From the NCBI GenBank assembly GCA_025175895.1, contig CM045988.1, forward strand, positions 92,353,137 to 92,417,136: a stretch of 64,000 nt of DNA, read 5' to 3'. The notes beneath the pieces are model-generated. The model was given only the letters and a program-made list of their open reading frames with translations. It had not been told where the DNA came from and ran no database searches. The stretch is from Wurfbainia villosa. Taxonomy: Eukaryota; Streptophyta; Magnoliopsida; Zingiberales; Zingiberaceae. Shown here one piece after another: positions 46,140-57,247 of the stretch; positions within the stretch are counted from its first letter, which is position 1, and every line of letters starts with the position of its first letter. A program made the translations under genes and the position numbers.

Positions 46140-48660
46140 ATGAAATGAACCCGGACATATCTTTGGCATCTAAGGCTTGGTCATATTAACCTAAGCGAGA
46201 ATTCAAAGGTTGATAGTTGATGGACCTTTGGGTTCATTAGTGGTGGAGGATCTCCCAACTGCGAATCTTGCTTGGAAGGTAAAATGACCAAGAGGCCTTT
46301 CAAGGCCAAGGGGTATAGAGCCAAAGATGTGTTGGAATTGGTTCATTCGATTTGTGCGGTCCTATGTCTATCGGGCTAGAGGTGGCTTTGAATATTTCGT
46401 CTCTTTTATAGAGCGATTATTCAAGGTATGGATACATTTACTTGATGCGCCTGAGTCAGATGCTTTGTGAGTTCAAAGAATTCAAAGGTGATGTGGAGAA
46501 GTCGAGGTAAAAGTATCAAGACACTACGATCGATCGTGGTGGTGAGTACCTCTTGGGAGAGTTTAGGAATTACTTATCGAGGTGGGATTCAATCCCAATT
46601 ATGCACTTTGGCACACCCAGTAGAATGGTGTAGCGGAGCGAAGGAATAGGACTCTTATGGAGATGGTCGGATCGATGATGAGTTATTACGAGTTACTGTT
46701 TAGTTACGGGGTATGCACTGGATACGGCAATGTATATTCGAACTTGGTTCCATCAAATCAGTACCTTCTACCCTGTAGAATTGTGGGTGGCAGCCTAGTC
46801 TAAGACATATTCGGATATGGGGAGTCCGGCACATGTCTTTGAAGGTGATCTTTGGTAAGTTGGAACCTAAATGCAGTATGCATGTTTGTTGGCTACCCTA
46901 AGGAGCGAAGGTGGTTTATTCTATAATCCTAGAGATCATAGGTGATCGTTAGCCGAACGCCTTGATTTCTAGAGGAGGATTATATAATGAACCACAAGCC
47001 CGTGAGTAGGATTGTTCTTGAGAGTTGCGAAGTCGACGGTACCACCGGTACAAGAGGAGACACCACAAGTCAGCGCACGCGTGTCACTGAGCATACAGGA
47101 GGCACCTGCGTCGTAGTGGGAGGGTTGTTAGACGCAGAAGAGATTCATGTTTTGGGAGAGTCTTGGACTTAGTCCACAGTGAACATGAACTGATCCTGGA
47201 CATATGATGAGGCACTCCAAGATAGAGATGCGGTATCTTGGCGAGCGATGAATTGAGAGATAGAATCTATGGATTCTAATCAGTCTGGGAGCTAGTAGAA
47301 CCACCCGATGGTGTAAAAGCCATTGGATGCAAGTGGATCTACAAGAGAAAGAGGAGTAGGCGGAAGGTTGAGACCTTCAAAGCTAGGCTTGTTGCGAAAG
47401 GGTATACTCGGAAGAGGGTATCGATTATGAGGAGACCTTTTAGCATATATGCTTAAGTCTATCCGGATTCTCTTATCTATAGCGGCTCATATGGATTATG
47501 AGATTTGGCGGATGGATGTCAAGCGGCTTTCCTTAATGGAAGTCTTGAGAAAACATCTATATCACGGCAACGGAGGATTCATTGCTAAAGGCAAAGCATC
47601 TTGTATGTAAGCTTAATCGGTCCATTTATGGATTGAAGCAAGCTTCTAGATCTTGGAACATCCGCTTTGATGAGGTAATCGAGTCATATGGATTTATTCA
47701 AAGTCCGGATGAGCCTTGTGTATACAAGAGATGTGACGGAAACGTAGTGGTGTTTCTTGTACTATACGTAGATGACATTTTGTTAGTTGGCAGCAATATC
47801 AAAGTGTTATCGACGTAAGTATGGTTGTCAGCAGTTTGATATGAAGGACTTGGGAGAAGTTGGACACATCCTTGGGATCAAAGTATAAGGGATCGCAAGA
47901 AAAGGATGTTATGCTTATCTCAGCTTCATATTGACACTATCCTTGCTCGTTTAGCATGCGAGAACTCGAAAGGTTTTCTACCTTTTAGGCATGGAGTTCC
48001 TTTATCTAAAGATGTGTCCTAAAACATCAAAGGAGATAGAGGAGATGAAGGCGGTTCCTTATGCTTCTGGCAGAGGAAGCCTTATGTATGCTATCTATGT
48101 ACGAGGACCGGATATCTGCTTTCTGTGCATGGTTAGCGATATCAGTAATCTGGGCGAGGGACATTGGACTGCAGTAAAGCATATATTGAAGTACCGAAGG
48201 ACTAGGGATTATATGCTAGTTTCGGGCGGATCAATTAGTCCTCATGGAGTTACAGATTCGATTTCCAATCGGATAGGGACAAGAGTAAGTCTACCTCGGG
48301 GTTTGTGTTTACTTTTGGAGGTGGAGCCATAGTATGGAGGAGTGTCAAGCGAAATGTGGCGGACTCTACCATGGAAGTGAGTATGTGGCGACCTCGAGGC
48401 GAAGGAAGTGTATGGCTCGGGAACTTGATGGACTTAGATGTGATTCTGGTTTGCCCGAACTATCACAATTTATTGTGTAATAAGCAGCAATGCAAACTCG
48501 AAGGAACCACGAGCCCATAAGGCAAGTAAACACATGAGCGCAAGTACCACCTCATACGAGATCGTTAGGAGAAGTTGTCGCCGCCAAGATTGCATCGAGA
48601 GGATAACTTTGGCGGATCCATTCACTAAGGCCCTTCGGTAAAGCGTTTGATAGGCATGTG
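46140..48660 (+). pseudogene. Pol of the nested Copia element, fragmented
   Basis: Integrase remnants at about 46170-46760. Reverse transcriptase is best at 47582-47818: LVCKLNRSIYGLKQASRSWN and YVDDILLVGSN. RNase H traces (about 48240-48650) include LADPFTKAL-like sequence in another frame. No frame is open over more than one domain; small deletions shift it repeatedly. It cannot make a working polymerase. Confidence 0.75.
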
Positions 48661-48725
48661 GAGGACATGGGGATCGATGTGACATGTATGACATTGTGAT
48701 GTGTCTTTTAGTATAAGTGGGAGAT

Positions 48726-49336
48726 TGTTGGAATGTATATCGAAGTTTGTTTTTGTATGAACATTTTAGTTTGAAATAAGAATCTCATGATCATTGTTTG
48801 CACTTTATATTTATTATATGTGTGCATATTGTCTAATATTTTACATTGTAGATAACATGGTGCTTGGTGTGACAAAGAAGATCATGTTATCAGTCCTTGT
48901 AAAAATATAAGTAAAGGTCACAACCAAGATGGTTCTAGACAAATTATTGGCATGGTTGTAGTGTAGTATCGCTTTGTCTTGAACATAGAGTTACACTAGT
49001 ACACTTAGGTCGGGAGGGATTGATTTAGTGTCGTCTTGACTATATAATTGGGACCGACTCGACATTATATTGCACATCCTCTTAATCCCGATATAATAGC
49101 ATATGTACTTAGTATTTATTTCTTTGATTTACCGGAGGTGAGATTTAGATGGATTAAATCAATATGCCGTAAGTTGGGAAATAATATTATTTACATGGTG
49201 TGCTTGATTATAGGAGAAGCGTGTCTATATATTAGGTTGATGATGTCCCCGGGAACAAAGGTTCGTATATGGTGATTGACTTAGTCCATGATGATGGGAT
49301 GAGTGGTACTGAGGAGTTAGATGTTAATTAATTGAT
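48726..49336 (+). repeat. Truncated 3' LTR of the nested Copia element
   Basis: Begins TGTTGGAATGTATA after the polypurine tract and follows the 5' LTR for about 611 bp to TTAATTAATTGAT, with many small deletions. The rest of the LTR is missing. Confidence 0.85.
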
Positions 49337-49339
49337 TTC

Positions 49340-49935
49340 GACCATCAATTGGCATCTAACTCTCTCGTTATCATCGTGTTGACGGCTAATTCATGAATTA
49401 TATGAAGCTATGTCGACTCATATATAGCGCGGTCTCTATGTCAATGTATTTTGCAATTATATTGATTTAATCTATCTAAATCTCACCCTCTGGTAAATCA
49501 AAGAAATAAATACTAAGTACATATGCCCGTTATTATATCGGGATTAAGAGGATGTACAATATAATATCCGAGGTTCGATTCAATTATATAGTCAGCACTA
49601 AATTGAATCACCTCTATGTCGGTCCTGCTCAATACACCTAAGTGTACTAGTGTAACTCTATGTTCAAGACAAAGCAATACCAAGCTACACTACAACCATG
49701 CCAATGGTTTGTCCAGAACCATCTTGGTTGTGAGCCTTTACTTATATTTTACAAGAGACTGATAACATGATCTTCTGTGCCACACCAAGCACCATGTTAT
49801 CTACAATGTAAAATATTAGACAATATGCACACATATATAATGAATATATAAAATGCAAACAATGATCATGTGATTCTTATTTCAAACTAAAATGTTCATA
49901 CAAAAAGGGCTAGGCTTTCAGTATACATTCCAACA
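49340..49935 (-). repeat. Inverted LTR copy at the right end of the nested Copia element
   Basis: Reverse complement of the first part of the LTR (compare 41740-42420), ending in CATTCCAACA at the insertion border. The outer 430 bp is almost identical to the 5' LTR; the inner part near the junction is more diverged. With 48726-49336 it forms an inverted repeat of about 600 bp with almost no spacer. Confidence 0.88.
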
Positions 49936-49940
49936 ATATG

Positions 49941-50720
49941 TACATGGTGCTGGAAATTACATTCCCAGCACCATGGTGTTGCTGGGAGTTTTAATCCCAT
50001 TACTACGGTGGTGCTGGGATATAAATTCCCAGCACCACCATTTATCTCGACCAGTCCAATGCCAATGGTGCTGGGAGTCTTAATCGCAGGACCACAGTGT
50101 TGCTGAGGTTTTAAATCCCAGCACCACCCTTAATGTCGACAACTTATATCTCCCTGGTCTAGTGAATTAGATTACCAACACTATGGTGTTGCTGGGAGTT
50201 TGAATCTCATTACCATGTTGCTGGGATATAAATTACCAGCACCACCATTTATCTCGACAAGTTCATTCCCCATAGTGCTGGGAGTTTTAATCGCAGGACC
50301 ACAGTGGTGACGATATTTCAATCACAAGACCACCTTTATCCCGAATCGTTGAACGCCGACGGTGGCCGAGTTTTAATCCCAACACCACAAAGTGGTGATT
50401 TAGATTTCAATTCCCAAAGACTGATTTTATTTCAAATTTGTTAACCTTAATGGTGGCCGAGAATTCAAGCCCAAGACCACGATACATCGGATTTAAATTC
50501 CCAGCATCACTTTTTATCTAGATCAGCCAGCTTCAATCTCCCATGGTGCTGGGATTTAAAATTTTAGGGAGAGGGTGGTGTTGAGAATTTCATTGCCAGC
50601 ACCACCTACTCTCTCGGACAAATTGAATCTCCTAGTACTGGGAATATCAATCAGAGAACTTCAGTAATCGTGGGATTTAATTGAAAGCATCACCTTTTAA
50701 GTTAGGTGGAATTTATTTAG
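49941..50720. repeat. Right internal array of the large MULE, part after the Copia insertion
   Basis: About eight degenerate copies of a roughly 90-bp unit with GGTGCTGGGA and TCCCAGCACCACC arms separated by TTTATCTCGACCAG-like spacers. It continues the array at 41555-41739. Confidence 0.85.
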
Positions 50721-51104
50721 GTGGCGACAAAACTTGGTTATGAATCTCCTGCATAGCAATTATGGGTGCATTGGTCTACTTTGGTATAATATGTCTACCT
50801 CGTATTTATGGGTGTGTGACAACCTTGGTTATACAACCACCTACAATGCATTTATTAACCTCATAGTAGTCTCAAGAATAAAAACATATACATACATGAT
50901 AATACTTTGTGAAGCGCCTGGTGAGTGAGCTGTGCCAACTTCTGGATTAACTGCTGATATATTCGTGGGAGCAGTGATGTCGTTGATAACTATTAGGGTT
51001 TCATCAAAAATGGTGTTGCTCAGTTGGTTTGCGGAGGAAAGTCGCGTGGTGCTATCAACAAAGATGGGTCAAGGGCCCCACGCTACCGGAAGAGACGCTT
51101 GATG

Positions 51105-51273
51105 GCTCGGATTTCCAACAGGCTGGATGGATGCAAATATCTCTGCATTAAATTGCAACCTGTTTGGCGGGAGGAGTATTTTGGGAATTACGCGTGTGAT
51201 TTGGTAATTCTAAAACTATAGTGTGCGTTTTGGGCAATTCCGAACTTCAGCTGCTGTGTTTGGTAAATTGTCG
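51105..51273. repeat. Right terminal inverted repeat of the large MULE
   Basis: Complement begins CGACAATTTACC AAACACAGC and matches 28571-28735 through the CGCCAAAC block and beyond. TATTCTCAT follows at 51274-51282. Confidence 0.9.
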
Positions 51274-51282
51274 TATTCTCAT

Positions 51283-52149
51283 TGTCAATCACTCCATATT
51301 AAATTTATTTATCTATTACATATTGTTATTTAATTTCTTGAGGTAATTTGTAAGTGAAAATAAATGTTTATCAATTTAATTTTTCTCATATATATTTTGT
51401 TCTATCTTTGACTAACAAACATTTTTTAAACTTTTCTATAGGTAATATATTAACAATAGAAAATTTGTACATATTGTAATTAATGCCTTTCGATTCTACA
51501 AAAGCAGAATTTTATTTTATAAGATAGCATTTATGAAATTATGAATTCTTCATTTTTCTTCTTAAAATAAACATATATTTTTTTTCTCCACAAAATAGCT
51601 AAGGTGCCTTGTCTACAAATACAAAATTGCCTCGTAAGCGATCTTTTAAAGATTGTTGGCAGCTCCTAGTGATGAGCCGACTCTAGGAAGGGCTACCGAA
51701 GTTCTTGCTTAGGAACGAAATTTTTTTAATATTAGATATTTAAATTTTAGAGTTTAATATTTAAATTATATAATGAAAAAAGAATTTAATTTTTAAATTT
51801 CACTCAAAATCTTAAGATTCAATTTTTAAATCAGGACCGAAAGACACTTCATTATTATGCGAATATTATGATCAATGTTGACTGAGAGCCATCCTTCAAC
51901 GTGGACAAAATTAAATATGATTAACAAAGCCGATGTTCTTTGTCTTTTAAGTGTAAGCTAACAAGTCACTAGAAACATATTAGGTGATGTATAAACAATG
52001 TTAGCTACTATAAAAGTCCAGTTAGGAGAAATATCCTTTTAATTGGCTTTGGGATTGAGCTTTTTATTTATAGCACATGAGAAGTTGATTCTTTAAGCTT
52101 ATTTGACGTTTGAGCTAGATATTCTGTGCCTACAATTGAGTTGTCACCT
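51283..52149. other. AT-rich intergenic stretch
   Basis: No coding frame, RNA gene or element end was recognised. TTTAAATTTTAGAGTTTAATATTTAAATT-like runs of low complexity occur around 51730-51830. Confidence 0.5.
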
Positions 52150-52459
52150 TTTTAGACGATAGAGGAGTGCAAATAATAAGTCTCCGCGGAGATATTGTAA
52201 TGATTAAAATATGACTAAACTTACGGATAAGATAAGAATTGATATCGAAGGAGATTTAAAGTTTTTTTTTGGATAAATGATCCTCACGTGTTTTGACCAC
52301 CACATCAAGATTCATATGATACTCCGTAATTTGTCTCTCTCACAATAATCGTGAGACAGATCAGTGGGAGTCGCTAGGTTGGCGAATTCCAATATTTGCG
52401 GAGGAATGCAAATAATATTCCCCACGGGAATGACGTGGTGGCTAAGGCACGATGGTGTT
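52150..52459. repeat. Unclassified dispersed repeat, copy 1 and the start of copy 2
   Basis: A block with ATATCGAAGGAGATTTAAAG, ATGATCCTCACGTGTTTTG, CTCTCTCACAATAATCGTGA and GAGGAATGCAAATAAT. The same succession of words is at 60144-60352 and 61840-62045. The start of a second unit (GGGAATGACGTGGTGG) lies at about 52430 and is interrupted by the Copia element. Confidence 0.6.
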
Positions 52460-52886
52460 TGTTGGTAATTTTCGCATCTCTTCGAGTTAATCTAAGTGAA
52501 ATAAGCGAAAGAAATGAAAAAACTGAAACTGTAAGAATATTTACATAGGTTCGTCCGAATCTTCTCGGGTCCTAGCAGTAAACGAAAAAGACCTCTGCTC
52601 TCTGTCTAAGGAACGATCACAGCGGAAAGCTCCTCCTCCTCCACAAGCCAGATTCCGGACGCGCCTTGGTGTTTGCTCTTCTCTCCGACAACACTTCACT
52701 CTCACTCCCGGCAGCACTTCGGCGTCTCCTCTCTGCTACCTAGCCTCTTGGGCTTTGGACGCACACCCCTTTATAAGGGGGGTGTTATCCAGCCACGACG
52801 AGTGCACAAATCGCAGTGCATAGCGTGCACGTTGCGTTGCAGCGTTTGCAACGTTTGCACGCTGCAGCGATAATGCAGCGATAATA
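52460..52886 (-). repeat. 3' LTR of the minus-strand Copia element
   Basis: Matches 59748-60143 from TGTTGGTAATTTTCGC through CTCTGCTCTCT, CTCCTCCTCCACAAGCC and the TATA-like CTTTATA (52769-52775) to a GATAATGCAG region. The right border (52886) is approximate. Confidence 0.75.
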
Positions 52887-53345
52887 AAGCATGTCACATA
52901 GACCAAATGGTCACATAGACCAATAAGAGATATTTAGTCACATAGACTAAATAATGTCGGAGTCATTAGTCCCAAATGACTAATAGAAGTATCCAGTCAC
53001 ATAGACCAGAATTGTATCGGAGACCATAGTCCCAAAAAATTAATAGAACAGAGATTAATAGTTACAAAGACCATTAGAACAACCAATTCATACTTAGGAA
53101 AATGACTCGTGCGACAGCAAGCATACTGAGCAATCCAATACTAAGAAAGTTGTTACACCTTACATATATAGCTGCTCGTAGAGCGATCAATGCTAAGAAA
53201 AGTTGTTACGCCTAACTTAGCCGCTCTTCAAATGATATATAACCATTCTCTGAATGACACATAGTCATTCACTGATGACCCATTGTCATCCTCCAGGTGA
53301 CTCACAGTCGTTTGCCAGGTGGTACTGAACCTTTCTCCTGGTGGT
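52887..53345. repeat. Short repeats downstream of the LTR
   Basis: Copies of GTCACATAGACCA and CATAGTCCCAAATGAC at 52889-53070, then GCTCGTAGAGCGATCAA and GGTGGTACTGAACC repeats. It lies between the LTR and the pol end of the minus-strand Copia element; no protein recognised. Confidence 0.6.
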
Positions 53346-54441
53346 ACTCAACCATTTTCTTGGATATAATGTCTTGCTATTTGTCCAGATTAAATAATCT
53401 TCACTTACATCAATATGAACATCTCTAATCCCTCAAAATGATTATCAAGTCAAGAGCATATTCCATATTCTCAATATTCACAAACATTTCCATACATAAC
53501 AGAAATGGATCGACTAGTAAATAATTTTCAAATGATGTAAACATATTTAATCTTTCTTTTTAGTGTGAATTCATTCATTTTAATCAGTCGCTTTCCTAGT
53601 CATGTTTCACGAACCGAATCATCCATAGTCAATAGATTTACATGCTAAAGTAATAGACCCTAATTAAAACTTTAAGCAGACACCCAAATAATCACAAAGG
53701 CAAATGATGAGATTAACATATAATCTCAAAGTGCTCAAATAGTAGGGAAGCAGTGATCTATTCTCCTTCTACCCTTATTGTTGCCTTAGCACATGTGGTA
53801 TGAATCACATGCTACGGTGTTATTCTCTTCATCAATAAAGAGCACATATTTACCTCAACACCGTACAGATTTTGATCTAGACATTCCAAATGTCCAATCT
53901 TGAATTCAATATATAAATTCTAATCTAGCTCATAAACAAGTATAGTAAATGGTGGGAACATTTACTTATCACTTTTCTTAAATGATCTTATCTTGATACA
54001 CATATCAAGACGACCCCAACTTATAGGTATGTATCTCATACATATAGCTTTCAAAGCTATCCTATAAGCAATAGTCTTACCTCTATTCGTACATAACAAA
54101 CAGAGATGATTGTCCATGTGAGAGGACCAATCACTACCTGTCAATATGCTCATCGAGATCTTATTAGAATGTAACATCACATACACTGAATGAATTATGG
54201 TTTGCATTAAAAAATAATCCGATTGTAATTACAAAACTGTTACATTCTATGAAGTCCTATAGACTTTACATGCTCATTAAATGACTCTCTAGTCATTGGC
54301 TTAGTAAAGGATCTGCAAGCATAGCTCGAGTAGGGATATACTCAAGAATCACCTTCTTCTTAGCAACAATATCCATGATAAAGTTATACTTTATAACAAT
54401 ATGCTTGCCCTTACTGTGATATTTGGGATCCTTGAAAAAAG
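53346..54441. other. Non-coding 3' part of the minus-strand Copia element
   Basis: AT-rich; no recognisable frame on either strand. A weak ATCCAGATTAAATAATC-like text near 53385 has no assigned role. Confidence 0.5.
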
Positions 54442-55208
54442 CTATAGCAATGATCGCGATGAAGCGATCGGACTCTCACATCTTGAGAATCTTGGATGCT
54501 TCAGGAATCTCCTTAACCAGACTGCTTCTTGTACAACTGTTGAACATGCCACATATTCAGCTTCCATAGTTGATAAGGCCACACAAGTTTGTTTCTTGAT
54601 GTTCCAGGAGATGACGTCACCATTCAACAAGAACGCAGAGCCTGATGTGGATTTTCTATCATCCAGGTCCTCAGCCAAATCTGCATCTGAATAGCTCTTC
54701 AGGCTCATATATGATCCTTGATAATAAAGACTATAACCTATCGTCGCTTTCATATATCTGAATATCTTTTTCACTGTCTTCCAGTGTCTCGATCCTGAGT
54801 TTGACTGGAACCGATTGACTAAGCCAACAGCATAACTGATATCGGGACGAGTACACAACATAGTGTATATCAAACTATCAACAGCACTGGCATATGATTT
54901 TTTATTCATCTCGGCTATTTCATTAGGAGTTTTGGGACTCATACTCTTGCTCAGAACAGTACCTTTCACAATAGGTGTATGTTCAATGTTGCAATTAGAC
55001 ATCTGAAGTGTTGTAACATCTTATTTATGTAAGACTCTTGAGATAAACCCAAAAGTTTCTTAGATCGATCCCTGATGATCTTTACTCTTAAGATGTATTC
55101 AGCTTCTTTCATATCTATTGTGTCAAACTGTGATGAAAGCCAATTTTTGATTTTCATCACAAAACTTATGTCATTTCCTGCGATCAACATATAATGATAA
55201 AATGACAT
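54442..55208 (-). pseudogene. Pol: late reverse transcriptase and RNase H, frameshifted
   Basis: One frame (54442-55002) has the connection and RNase H motifs: YTMLCTRPDISYAV, SDADLAED, RKSTSGSAFL and ALSTMEAEYVA. The next frame (54966-55208) carries the end of reverse transcriptase. The catalytic YVDD is damaged: the DNA reads TATGTTGAT then runs into CGCAGG, so about 11 bp including the second Asp codon seem to be missing near 55185. Confidence 0.8.
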
Positions 55209-55314
55209 ACTTTCCTTTATTCTTCTTTAGGAAAACGCAATGATCCTCATTAATCATTTCGAAACTATAAGATAAAACCACTTCATTAAATCTTATGTTT
55301 CACTGTCTTGATGC

Positions 55315-55809
55315 TTACTTTAGCCCATATATAGATTTCTTCAATCTACATACTTTATCTTCTTGGCCTTCAGCAACGACACCTTCTGGTTGAACCATAT
55401 AGATTTCCTCATCAAGCTCACCGTTAAGGAAAGCGATTTTTACATCCATCTGATGTAACTCTAAGTCATAATGTGCCACTAAAGCCAAAATAACTCGGAT
55501 TGACACAAACTTTACTACGGGAGAAAATGTCTCCTCAAAGTCAATACCCTCCAATTAGGTAAATATTTTTGCAACTAAACGAGCTTTGTATCGGTTAATC
55601 GATCCATCAGCTTTCCCCTTTATTTTGAGAATCCATTTATTCCCATTAGCCCTTCGGCTAGGAGGAAGATTGACTAACTCCCAAACATGATTTTTAATCA
55701 TTGACTCCATTTTTTCAACCATCGCAACTTTCCACTTTTCTTCAGTTCTAGAGCCCAGAGCTTCCTTAACTGACTGAAGTTCCTCATCGTCAACAGGGAG
55801 TGTCATCAT
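55315..55809 (-). pseudogene. Pol: early reverse transcriptase
   Basis: Shows ANGNKWILKIK, RYKARLVAK, DFEETFSPV, HQMDVKIAFLNGELDEEI and LKKSIYGLK motifs. TAA at 55555-55557 falls inside the FTQLEGIDFEE region, where a glutamine is usual. A frameshift separates it from the integrase part at 55850. Confidence 0.82.
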
Positions 55810-55849
55810 TGCCTCATTCTCAATATCAAACCTCTTCTTAGGTTTGATC

Positions 55850-56830
55850 TTACGAACACTTTTCCGTAAGAGAAGTCACCCCGTGACTAGGCAAAGTACT
55901 CCCACTGGGTTGACTAGTTCCAAGTATCCCACTAGACACATGTCCAGTTGACAACGACTCTTCCTCCTCAAATAGAGGAATTGTCTTATCAACTTCACCC
56001 CTAGCTGGAAACTCAATTTTGAGAAAAGTAGCATCTCTCAAATCCAATTCGGAGATTGTTCCATCTTGTTGCTCACCTATGAAAACATAACCTTTTGAAG
56101 TATCAAAATATCTTATAAAGATACACTTCTTACCTCTAGGTCCCAATTTTCCATACTTGTGAGAACTATCATGAACACATGCAGCCGACCCCCAGGGTCT
56201 CAGATTTCCCAAATCTGGTTTTCTGCCTGTCTAACGTTCATATGGGGTAGTTTGAACTAACTTTAAAGGCACTTTATTAAGTATATAGGCTGCAACCAGT
56301 AATGCATCTCCCCAATAGGAGATCGACAAATTAGCCTGCGCCATCATAGACCTAACCATTTCGAGAAGAGTCCTATTTCTTCTCTCAGCAACCCTATTTT
56401 GCTGTGGAGTTCCAGGGATCGTCAGTTGTTTAATAATTCCTTTATCATTACATACTGTCTTGAACATATCAGACAAATATTCTCTTCCACGGTCAGTGCG
56501 TAAAGTTTTAACCTTACGTTCCATTTGATTCTCAACTTCGTTCATATAACGAATGAAGTAATCCAATGCTTCAGATTTGTGAGAAATCAAATACACATGA
56601 CCGAAACGAGAGAAATCATCAATAAATGTAATGAAATAGAAAGCTCCATGTATAGCCTTCACATTTATTGGACCACAAATATCCGAATGAATCAATTGCA
56701 ACGGTGACTCTGCCCTAATAGCCTTACCGAATGGTTTTCTAATTGTTTTTCCAGCAAAACAATGCTCACATACAGACAAGCTAATCTTAGCTCGAGAGCC
56801 CAATAAACCCTCTTTATCTAACTGATTCAT
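55850..56830 (-). pseudogene. Pol: integrase
   Basis: Has CEHCFAGK of the zinc domain, D in HSDICGP, D in LRTDRGREY and E in RVAERRNR, the Copia DDE set, then GSAACVH and KCIFIRY motifs in the C-terminal part. Same frame as gag. TAG at 56231-56233 interrupts at YER, where a tryptophan codon is usual. Confidence 0.85.
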
Positions 56831-57247
56831 GCGATCTTATCCTATATGTCATAATCTAGCATGTCAAATATCATCAGCTATTTCTGCATCATTAGTAAGA
56901 GCAATGTTTGAAAAATAATTATCAATCACACAATTGACATTTGGTTCCACATCAAGAACCATAAAATCATTCGTTAAAAAACCATAACCGATTGACACTG
57001 AGTCAATCTAAAGTTCAACACACCGACTGTAAAAGTTTATACAATACCCCAAATCAAGAAGATAAGTAACAGAAATAAGATTCCTACGAATCTCAAGAGC
57101 ATACAAGACATCATGTAGAAACAAAATTCTTCCACCCCGAAGGTTAAGTTTGCAAGTGCCGACTCTCTTGACTTCGACTTTTGCATTGTTTCATACATAT
57201 ATCCATTTGTTGTCAGCTGGTACCCTGCGGTACTCCACATATGTAAC

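Larger units (their letters stand above)
41740..49935 (+). mobile_element. Nested, degraded Copia element with an inverted LTR at its right end
   Basis: 8196 bp inserted in the MULE array with ATATG duplications. A 5' LTR (41740-43863), primer-binding site (43866), a decayed gag-pol and a polypurine tract (AAGTGGGAGAT) lead to a 3' LTR start at 48726. That LTR runs only about 611 bp and is followed by an inverted copy of the same LTR segment (49340-49935), so both outer termini are LTR 5' ends. Indels are far more frequent than stop-creating transitions in this element. Confidence 0.85.
28571..51273. mobile_element. Giant Mutator-like element with transposase and two Ulp1-like protease genes
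   Basis: 22703 bp, or about 14.5 kb without the nested Copia insertion (41740-49935 plus one 5-bp duplication). Inverted termini of about 165 bp begin CGGCAATTTACC and, complemented, CGACAATTTACC. A perfect 9-bp duplication flanks it. Contents in order: Ulp1-like gene A on the plus strand, three tandem-array blocks, Ulp1-like gene B on the minus strand, a 24-bp repeat, the transposase on the minus strand, and a last array split by the Copia insertion. MULEs carrying Ulp1-like genes are known in plants (Kaonashi/KIU, CUMULE). Two facing copies around internal arrays is the unusual part. Confidence 0.92.
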
